Origin: Chryseobacterium gleum
GTDB lineage: Bacteria; Bacteroidota; Bacteroidia; Flavobacteriales_D; Sanyastnellaceae
Assembly: GCA_945883885.1 (NCBI GenBank)
Contig: CAMCYM010000017.1
Location: forward strand, 1-14,311
DNA: 14,311 bases
Reading direction: 5' to 3'
In this document: positions 6,551 to 12,578 of the stretch, in pieces
How positions within the stretch are numbered: position 1 is the first letter of the stretch
Layout: each line of letters starts with the position of its first letter
Position numbers and translations under genes: made by a program
The notes under the pieces: model-generated
Database searches by the model: none
What the model was told of the DNA's origin: nothing
Seen by the model: only the letters and a program-made list of their open reading frames with translations

Positions 6551-6558
6551 TACATTTG
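6551..6558 (+). promoter_or_regulatory. -7 promoter element of the SprB-repeat gene
   Basis: TACATTTG is a perfect TAnnTTTG match, 22 bp upstream of the ATG at 6581 and downstream of the preceding terminator. The nearest TTTG upstream is only 10 bp away, so the -33 element is not clear. The predicted leader is about 15 bases with no Shine-Dalgarno sequence. Confidence 0.55.
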
Positions 6559-6580
6559 GTCACCAATTACTTCTACCACC

Positions 6581-9004
6581 ATGAAGCACCTTTTGCTTGC
6601 AAGCGCATTCAGCGCACTGGCCTTCAGCGGGATGGCGCAGGTCACGAGCATTTCTGTGGAGACCTTCGCGGGCCCCACTGCTCCGTCCATGCCCGCAGGG
6701 ATGACGACGTACCGCGTTTATGCGAGTACGACGAACGCGAACGACTTCGTTTCCGCTGTCTTCGGGGACAGCCAGAACCCGCTGACGATTGCTTCGACGG
6801 GAGCCATCCACCAGGATCCGCTGGGCTCGAATTTTGCGCACACGGTCAACGCGAACATCTTCGGGTTTTTGCCGGCGTTGCAGTACGACTCGTGGGTCTC
6901 CATCGGCATTTCACCGACGGCAGGTGTTACGCCCTCCACGTTGAACAGCATCGGCTTGGACGCTCCCCTCGGGACCTTTGCTGCAGGGGATGACTTGGTG
7001 GTGAATAGCTCGAACGGCGGGTCGTGGTTCTTGCTTTACCCGAACCCGGAAGGATATGCAGGCGCGGACCTGAAGGTGCTGCTGGCCCAAATCACGACCA
7101 ACGGCACAGTGTACGGCTTCATGAACCTGCAAGTTTTCGTCAACGGTGTGCAGGCGAACAGCCAAGTGGCCGAGGGATTGCCTTTCAGTTCAGATCCTAC
7201 GGCTGTGTTCGGTTGCACGAATCCCGAAGCGACGAATTACAACCCACTCGCGAACACGGACATCGGAAACTGTGTCTTCCCGTGTGCGCTCAGCTTGTCG
7301 GTCGGCTCGATCACGCCGCTCTCGTGCTCGAACTCCACGAACGGTGCAGTGAGTGTGATTCAATCCGGCGCACAGTTCGGAGTGCAATTCGGCATCAACC
7401 TGGCAGCCGGGGCGAACCCGACGCTAGCGTTGGGCAACTTCAGCAACCTCGCCGGTGGGGTGCAAACGATTTCGGCAGTGGACGGCGCAGGGTGCACCGC
7501 CACGCTCCAAGTGACGGTTCCGGTCCCTGCACCGGTGGCTTTGACGGCCTCTCTGGCTGAGCCCATTTCGTGCAACGGGGACAACGATGCCATGATCAAC
7601 GCCACGGCCACCGGCGGAACCGGTGCCTTCACGTACTCGATCGCAGGACCGGTGAATGCAGGACCGCAAGCCTCAGGGAGTTTTGCGAATTTGAGTGCGG
7701 GCCTCTACACGGTGACGGCCATCGACGGGAACGGGTGCACGAAAGCTGCGCCAGCCATCTCGGTGAACAATCCTGCTGCTTTGAACCTCTTCGTCACCGC
7801 ATCTGGAGAAGCGACCTGTTTCAACACGGCAGATGGAGCAGTGGTGTTGACGCCCGTCGGCGGATCAGGCACGGCGTCTTCGATGCAGTACTCCACGAAC
7901 GGCGTGACCTTCGCCCCGGACGGCGTACCCGGAAACACGGGAATTTTGAATTTGGCTCCAGGGACGTACACCATTTACGTCCAAGACGTAAACGGGTGCA
8001 TCGGTCAAACCGCGAACCCGGTCGTCGTGTCGGGGCCTCCTGCCATCGTGCTGAATGCGACCGCTGCGGCGGTGTTGTGTGCGGGCGATCAGAACGGTTC
8101 CATCTCGGTCCTCGCAAACGGGGGTACGGGTGGGTTTACCTACGTGTTTGAAGGCGGTGACGCCAGCGATGTGACCTTCTTCGGGGATTTGGGCGCGGGC
8201 ACGTACACGGTATCTGCCACGGACAACTCCGGATGCACAGCGACGTCTGACATCGTCGTGGCGGCGGCTGCGCCGGTGCTTGTGACGGCAACGGCCACGC
8301 CGATTACCTGCAACGGCGACGGCAACGGCATCGTCGGCGCAACGGCATCGGGCGGCACGGGGGCATTCCTGTACAGCATCGACAACGTGAGCTTCGGCGC
8401 AGGTTCCACGTTTGGCAACCTCCTTCCGGGTATCTACACGGTCTATGTGGAGGACGAAAACGGATGCACATCGTCGTCCATGGCGCAGGTGACGGAACCG
8501 GCGCCGCTGGTGCTTGCAGGTGTGGTCACGGACGACAACGGCACGGGCAACGGGGCGATTGACATCACGGTCGCTGGCGGTACGACGGCGTACAGCTTCT
8601 CTTGGACGGGTCCGAATGGCTTCACGGCCACGACGCAGAGCATCGCAAACATCGACGGCGGCACCTACACCCTCACGGTGACAGACGCAAACGGATGCAC
8701 AAACTCGGAAACATTCGACGTCGTAACCGGCGTGGAAGAACTCGTCGCAGGGCTCGACCTCGCGGTGTTCCCGAACCCGACGAACGGCCTGTTTACCGTG
8801 GCGCTGCAGGGGTTGACGGGAGAGATTCTCGCGTGGGACCTGCGGGATGTGACGGGGCGCACGGTCGCGTCGGAAGTCCTCGGCAGCCGGACCGGTGAAG
8901 TGCGCATTCCATTCGATGTAACGGGAGCGGCGAGCGGGGTGTACTTGCTCAACGTGCAGTCTGGCGCAACCCGCAACACGGTGCGTGTGCTGGTGCAGCA
9001 GTAA
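6581..9004 (+). CDS. Surface adhesin-like T9SS cargo with six SprB-type repeats
   Basis: An 807-residue secreted protein. Residues 1-19 are a signal peptide (MKHLLLASAFSALAFSGMA). Residues ~20-210 form an N-terminal domain I cannot name, with TTYRVYAS, VSAVFGD and YDSWVSIGISP. It is followed by a GCTNPEATNYNP...NCVFPC segment (211-235), a short Cys-bounded motif I recall as frequent in flavobacterial surface proteins. From ~235 to ~716 are six SprB-type repeats of 77-87 residues. Their pattern is Cys-N-G-D, GGTGAFxYS, L-x-x-GxYTVxxxDxNGC; entry cysteines lie at 249, 331, 413, 500 and 577, and the sixth repeat (~651) lacks that Cys. Residues ~717-807 are a type A sorting domain (FPNPTNG from 730, VTGRTVAS, GVYLLNVQSG). 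SprB is the motile gliding adhesin of Flavobacterium johnsoniae and far larger, so this is a short repeat-sharing relative. Adhesion is inferred; gliding is not shown. Confidence 0.88.
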   Translation: MKHLLLASAFSALAFSGMAQVTSISVETFAGPTAPSMPAGMTTYRVYASTTNANDFVSAVFGDSQNPLTIASTGAIHQDPLGSNFAHTVNANIFGFLPALQYDSWVSIGISPTAGVTPSTLNSIGLDAPLGTFAAGDDLVVNSSNGGSWFLLYPNPEGYAGADLKVLLAQITTNGTVYGFMNLQVFVNGVQANSQVAEGLPFSSDPTAVFGCTNPEATNYNPLANTDIGNCVFPCALSLSVGSITPLSCSNSTNGAVSVIQSGAQFGVQFGINLAAGANPTLALGNFSNLAGGVQTISAVDGAGCTATLQVTVPVPAPVALTASLAEPISCNGDNDAMINATATGGTGAFTYSIAGPVNAGPQASGSFANLSAGLYTVTAIDGNGCTKAAPAISVNNPAALNLFVTASGEATCFNTADGAVVLTPVGGSGTASSMQYSTNGVTFAPDGVPGNTGILNLAPGTYTIYVQDVNGCIGQTANPVVVSGPPAIVLNATAAAVLCAGDQNGSISVLANGGTGGFTYVFEGGDASDVTFFGDLGAGTYTVSATDNSGCTATSDIVVAAAAPVLVTATATPITCNGDGNGIVGATASGGTGAFLYSIDNVSFGAGSTFGNLLPGIYTVYVEDENGCTSSSMAQVTEPAPLVLAGVVTDDNGTGNGAIDITVAGGTTAYSFSWTGPNGFTATTQSIANIDGGTYTLTVTDANGCTNSETFDVVTGVEELVAGLDLAVFPNPTNGLFTVALQGLTGEILAWDLRDVTGRTVASEVLGSRTGEVRIPFDVTGAASGVYLLNVQSGATRNTVRVLVQQ
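7283..8728 (+). repeat. Six tandem SprB-type coding repeats
   Basis: Repeats start near 7283, 7529, 7772, 8036, 8273 and 8507. Each closes with a GxYTV-type strand and a D-x-x-GC(T/I) turn. The first repeat is the most degenerate (GGVQTISAVDGAGC). The last has lost its entry cysteine but keeps the closing one, leaving an unpaired Cys unless it pairs elsewhere. Confidence 0.85.
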
Positions 9005-9023
9005 TCGAGATAGCAACTGAAAG

Positions 9024-9054
9024 AAACGGCCTCCACATCGGGGGCCGTTTTTTT
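9024..9054. terminator. Bidirectional terminator between the SprB-repeat gene and the phosphodiesterase gene
   Basis: AACGGCCTCC-ACATC-GGGGGCCGTT forms a 10-bp stem (one G.U) with a 5-base loop, extended by an A-T pair. It is followed by T-rich sequence on the plus strand (TTTTT to 9054) and TTTCTTTC on the minus strand. The two genes converge here with 48 bp between stop codons, so one hairpin can serve both. Confidence 0.88.
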
Positions 9055-9916
9055 ATGGCCTAGGCACGAAGGGGACCATGCGGCACGGATCGTCGGTGAT
9101 GATGCCGTCCACGCCAAGGTGCACCAGGCGCCGGAACTCCGCTTCGTCGTTCACCGTCCACGGAAGGACTTGCATGTGCATGCGCCGGGCTTTGCGGATG
9201 AACCCTGAAGTGACGAAACGAGCGGCCGGGCTGATGACTTCTGGGATGTACCCCAACTCGCGGGGAATGAGCCTCAGCGACGTGCGATGTTCTAGTAGGA
9301 ACGAGGTGGGGATTTCAGGGGCGAGGGCATGAAGTGTACGCAGGGCCTCTGGGGAGAAGCTCTGCACGATGACTCTTCGGGAAAGTCCGTGTACCACAAT
9401 TGCGTTACGAACCAGGGCAGCAAAGGTCTCGGCCGATGGATGGAGGGAATCGACCCATTCCGGGCGGAATTTGATTTCGATGTTGAACCGCAGCGAATCA
9501 GGGACCGATTGAACGACTGCATCGAAGGTGGGCTTGGGGACGGCCTGGCGCGCCGCATCCGGGAAGCGGGGGTCCAGCAAAGAACCGCAATCGCATGTAC
9601 CGATCACCGAGGCGGGCATTTCAAAGAGGGGATAGGAACCAGAAGACCCGACCAGCAGACCGTCGGGACCGATGCAAAGTCCCGGCCGTAGCCAGGGTTC
9701 ATGGCTGACAATGAGCACGGAATCCTTGCTCACTGCGAGGTCGAGTTCGAGGGTGGTGCAGCCGCATTCTACCGCATGCGCAAAGGCGGGAAGGGTGTTT
9801 TCAGGGTAGCGGGCACGCGCACCTCGATGGCCTTGGAGGTCGAAGGTTTGCTGGGCGAACAACGTACCGGAGCATGCGAGGCAAGCGAACACGAGGGGCC
9901 GTATCTTCGACTTCAT
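9053..9916 (-). CDS. Secreted glycerophosphodiester phosphodiesterase
   Basis: A 287-residue protein that hydrolyses glycerophosphodiesters (deacylated phospholipid headgroups) to glycerol-3-phosphate and an alcohol. A signal peptide (MKSKIRPLVFACLACSGTLFAQ, cleavage near 21/22) points to the periplasm. A Cys near its end leaves a weak lipoprotein alternative. The TIM-barrel catalytic set is intact: His30 in GHRGARARYPENT, Glu57 and Asp59 in TLELDL (metal ligands) and His72 in VSHEPW. NIEIKFRPEW near the middle holds the second ExK element, and WTVNDEAEFRRLVHLGVDGIITDDP is the usual C-terminal strand-turn. The gene is divergent from the acyltransferase fusion, with only 12-75 bp between starts depending on the start used there. 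It resembles GlpQ/UgpQ; substrate range is unknown. Confidence 0.92.
   Translation of the reverse strand: MKSKIRPLVFACLACSGTLFAQQTFDLQGHRGARARYPENTLPAFAHAVECGCTTLELDLAVSKDSVLIVSHEPWLRPGLCIGPDGLLVGSSGSYPLFEMPASVIGTCDCGSLLDPRFPDAARQAVPKPTFDAVVQSVPDSLRFNIEIKFRPEWVDSLHPSAETFAALVRNAIVVHGLSRRVIVQSFSPEALRTLHALAPEIPTSFLLEHRTSLRLIPRELGYIPEVISPAARFVTSGFIRKARRMHMQVLPWTVNDEAEFRRLVHLGVDGIITDDPCRMVPFVPRP
9902..9909 (+). promoter_or_regulatory. Possible -7 promoter element for the acyltransferase fusion gene
   Basis: TATCTTCG is identical to the element before the thioesterase gene (4064-4071) and one mismatch from TAnnTTTG. It lies inside the start of the divergent phosphodiesterase gene. Transcription would start near 9915, 14 bp before the in-frame GTG at 9929 and about 77 bp before the ATG at 9992. 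No -33 match was seen. Confidence 0.3.
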
Positions 9917-9991
9917 TCCTCGAAGTTCGTGCCGTCTGCTGATTCCTCACGTTCCTTTTCTCGACTTTCCGCGGCCGCTGCTGCAGCGGGG

Positions 9992-11584
9992 ATGTCGACA
10001 CGGCATGCGGTGCTCCGGCTGCTCGTGCGGATGGGTGGGGCAGAGGCGGTTGCGGCATTCCCGGGGCTCGCGGAGTTGCGTGGGAAGGCGTTCACCGAAG
10101 CTTCATTGCAGAGGCTTGGCGTCGAGATGCGATCCGAGTCGCCTACGATGCCGGCGGCCGGCGGGGCGCTCGTGGTTGCGAACCACCCGGCAGGAGCGCT
10201 CGATCCACTGGTGGTGCTTTCGCTGCTACCGGAAGGGGCGAAGTTGTGGGTGCGCAAGCGGGCAGAAGTCCCTGACCAAATGCAAGGCAGCATCCTCGCC
10301 GAGGAGGACGGCTTGCGCACGGCGATCCGGTTTCTTCTTGCAGGCGGGGTGCTTGTGGTCTTCCCGGCTGGAAACCGCGGCCGGGTGCGACCGCGCATCC
10401 GGAGAGGGGGCGACCCGCGTTGGTCCACGCTCCCTGCGCGGTTGCACCGGGCCTCTGGGGTTGCGGTCGTTCCCTGTCATTTGGATGCGCGGCGACTGGC
10501 ATTGGTAGGGACTTCGGAGCGCGTCTTCGAAGTGCGCTGGGGGAAGCCGCTTCGGAAGGAAGACCTCGCGGCGGTGCAGGGCCCAGAGGCGCTGACACGG
10601 TACCTCCGCGCGCGCGTGCATGCCCTCGCATCCGCACACCGGATCCGGCCGGAGTGGTTCGTGCGGGCCCTGAGCTACCGCGTGCAGGCGGAAGAAGTGG
10701 TTGCGCCTGGGGATCCGGTGGCCTTGCGGGCCGAGGTAGAGCAGTTAAGCGAGTTCAAGCTGTGTGCCCAAGGCGGTTTCACGTGCTACTGCGCGCCGTC
10801 GTCGCAGATTCCGCATGCTATGCAGGAAATCGGGCGGCTCCGCGAGCTCACCTTCCGCGCGGTCGCCGAAGGGACGAACCACGCCATCGACCTCGACGAG
10901 TACGACCTGTACTACCAGCACCTGTTTCTTTGGCACGAAGAATCGGGCCGCATCGCGGGGGCCTACCGCATCGGAGACGGCGAAAAAATCCTCAAGCGTT
11001 ATGGGCATCGGGGGTTCTATACGGCGAGCTTGTTCCGGTTCGCCCGGGGGTTCCAGCCGTACCTGCGGCAGTCTCTGGAGCTCGGCCGCAGCTTCGTGCC
11101 GGTGGAGTTTCAGAAGCATCGGCTGCCGCTGTTCTTGCTTTGGAAAGGCATCCTCGCCGAAGTGGCAAGGCACCCGAATTGCCGCTACCTCATCGGTCCG
11201 GTGAGCATTTCCGCCGCGTACAACCCCTTGAGCCGCTGGCTCATGATGGCCTACATCGAACGGAACGCCGTAGACGAGACCTTGCGCGGACTTGTGACCC
11301 CGCGGAACCCGTGCCGGCCGAAGGTGCGCGGGGCCCAAGACCCTGAGGCGCTCATCGAGAACATCGTGGATGACATCCGCAAACTCGACAGCATCGTCTC
11401 CGACATCGAGCCGGAGCATGCGCCGATTCCGGTGTTGCTGAAGCGGTATTTGGCCCAAAACGCCCGCATACTCGCCTTCAACCACGACCCCAAATTCAAC
11501 GATGCCCTCGACGGATTCATGGTCCTGGACTTGCAGGACCTTCCGGAGGGCACCGTCGAAAATCTCAGGCGAGAGCTCGCCTGA
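9992..11584 (+). CDS. olsF: Bifunctional OlsF-type acyltransferase (PlsC-like + GNAT-like) for ornithine/glycine lipid synthesis
   Basis: From the ATG at 9992 this encodes 530 residues with two acyltransferase domains. Residues ~1-225 resemble lysophospholipid acyltransferases, with NHPAGALD (Asn64-Asp71) as the catalytic His-Asp motif and FPAGNRG (124-130) as the substrate motif. Residues ~249-445 resemble OlsB/GlsB N-acyltransferases of the GNAT type, with EIGRLRELTFRAVAEGTN, DEYDLYYQHLFLW, GAYRIG (323-328) and FLLWKGI. In known OlsF proteins the C-terminal half N-acylates the amino acid with a 3-hydroxy fatty acid and the N-terminal half adds the second acyl chain, giving a phosphorus-free aminolipid. 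Ornithine or glycine as acceptor cannot be told from sequence. An in-frame GTG at 9929 would add 21 residues; as I recall, family members have about that much more N-terminus. I kept the ATG because codon use upstream of it is unlike the rest. Confidence 0.85.
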   Translation: MSTRHAVLRLLVRMGGAEAVAAFPGLAELRGKAFTEASLQRLGVEMRSESPTMPAAGGALVVANHPAGALDPLVVLSLLPEGAKLWVRKRAEVPDQMQGSILAEEDGLRTAIRFLLAGGVLVVFPAGNRGRVRPRIRRGGDPRWSTLPARLHRASGVAVVPCHLDARRLALVGTSERVFEVRWGKPLRKEDLAAVQGPEALTRYLRARVHALASAHRIRPEWFVRALSYRVQAEEVVAPGDPVALRAEVEQLSEFKLCAQGGFTCYCAPSSQIPHAMQEIGRLRELTFRAVAEGTNHAIDLDEYDLYYQHLFLWHEESGRIAGAYRIGDGEKILKRYGHRGFYTASLFRFARGFQPYLRQSLELGRSFVPVEFQKHRLPLFLLWKGILAEVARHPNCRYLIGPVSISAAYNPLSRWLMMAYIERNAVDETLRGLVTPRNPCRPKVRGAQDPEALIENIVDDIRKLDSIVSDIEPEHAPIPVLLKRYLAQNARILAFNHDPKFNDALDGFMVLDLQDLPEGTVENLRRELA

Positions 11585-12574
11585 TCACTGCTTTTCGAAG
11601 CGGAGCAGGAAGCTGTAGTCGTAGGTCTCCTCGCCCGCGTATTCGCGGAATTGGTAGGCCTGCATGTCGTCCAGTTCGAGTTCCAGCATCCGCCAGTACA
11701 CATCGATTTGCTTGACTTCGCCGTCGAACTGCTCGGTAAGTGCCGGTCCGCCGTTGTCCGCGAGGTAAGCAAGCACCAGCGGGTCGCTGCTTCCCGCAGC
11801 GAAGGTGCCCACGAACAGGGTCACGTCGAGTCCGAAGAGCGATTGCAGCACCCCGGGCAGCGCGGGGTCCAGCGGGCCACTGACCACGGGCGGCTGCTCG
11901 ACGTAGGCCACATCGACGCCGTACTCGGACGCCATGGTGGCCACGATGCCAGCGTAGTCGTCGAGCGAGGTGATCAAGCCTTCCGCAAGCAGACCGTCGA
12001 TGAATTCCGGCATGTAAGCCGAGATATCTTCGCCAGGCGTGTAATCGAAGAAGGGTGCGCCGCCGGTGTAGGTCCATGCAACCGTCGTGGCGCTCAGGGT
12101 GGCCAAATGACCAAACACCTGGTCCGTCACGTCGGTGTATGTTCCGCTGGCAAAAAACAGCGTATCCGGCTGGTCGAGGGCATCGGCCGTCGTTTCCACG
12201 AGGGTCGTATAGTCCGTGCCTGCGGCGTCGCGGTAGAACGGGCCGAGCGCCTTGTTGAAGGTCAGGTCCAGGTGCAGCACGCTGTGGTCGTCGTTGAATT
12301 CCCACGTGCCTTCGTAGACCAGGTCTTCACCCACTTTCGAAATCGTGACGGTGTGATCCTCGCGGAATTCAGCTTCGAGGCGGAGGTTGTTCGACGTCAT
12401 CAACTCCGTGACGTTCGCGTCGTTCGAGTCGCCGACTTGGTCCACCTTGACGGACGTCCACGTGCCGATGAGGCGACGTTCTGGACTGCGGAGGTGGAGG
12501 AGCGAGCCGTCTTGTTCGTACCGGGTGCAGCCGAACGAAAGGAGGAGGAGGGAGGCGAAGAGAATGCGGTGCAT
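11585..12574 (-). CDS. Predicted lipoprotein with lipocalin-like N-terminal region, unknown function
   Basis: A 329-residue protein starting MHRILFASLLLLSFGC; the hydrophobic run ending at Cys16 looks like a lipoprotein signal, though position -3 is Ser, not Leu. The mature start (CTRYEQDG) carries acidic residues but not a clear surface-export signal. Residues ~33-105 (RLIGTWTSVKVDQ, FREDHTVTISK, YEGTWEFND) resemble the GTW strand pattern of lipocalin-like domains in Bacteroidota lipoproteins. The remaining ~220 residues match nothing I recognise. The frame extends 19 codons upstream, but only the ATG at 12574 begins the signal sequence. The gene starts 4 bp after the stop of the TonB-dependent receptor, so they are co-transcribed and probably act together at the outer membrane. 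The stop codon abuts that of the acyltransferase gene with no bases between. The sequence has no SusD features. Confidence 0.75.
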   Translation of the reverse strand: MHRILFASLLLLSFGCTRYEQDGSLLHLRSPERRLIGTWTSVKVDQVGDSNDANVTELMTSNNLRLEAEFREDHTVTISKVGEDLVYEGTWEFNDDHSVLHLDLTFNKALGPFYRDAAGTDYTTLVETTADALDQPDTLFFASGTYTDVTDQVFGHLATLSATTVAWTYTGGAPFFDYTPGEDISAYMPEFIDGLLAEGLITSLDDYAGIVATMASEYGVDVAYVEQPPVVSGPLDPALPGVLQSLFGLDVTLFVGTFAAGSSDPLVLAYLADNGGPALTEQFDGEVKQIDVYWRMLELELDDMQAYQFREYAGEETYDYSFLLRFEKQ

Positions 12575-12578
12575 GGCG

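Noticed and set aside
5083..6690. 535-codon minus-strand open frame across the four-module cargo gene
   Set aside because: It is antisense to a clear gene, Arg/His/Val-rich without domains, and repeats only because the sense gene repeats; GC-rich DNA leaves such frames open.
4645..9004. The two T9SS cargo genes as one operon
   Set aside because: A strong terminator (6463-6498) and a separate promoter element (6551-6558) lie between them.
7865..9016. 383-codon minus-strand open frame across the SprB-repeat gene
   Set aside because: It is a mirror of repetitive sense coding sequence with no recognisable domain or start signal.
9701..9991. N-terminal extension of the acyltransferase frame back to 9701
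   Set aside because: It covers the coding strand of the phosphodiesterase gene and has no acyltransferase similarity before about 9929.
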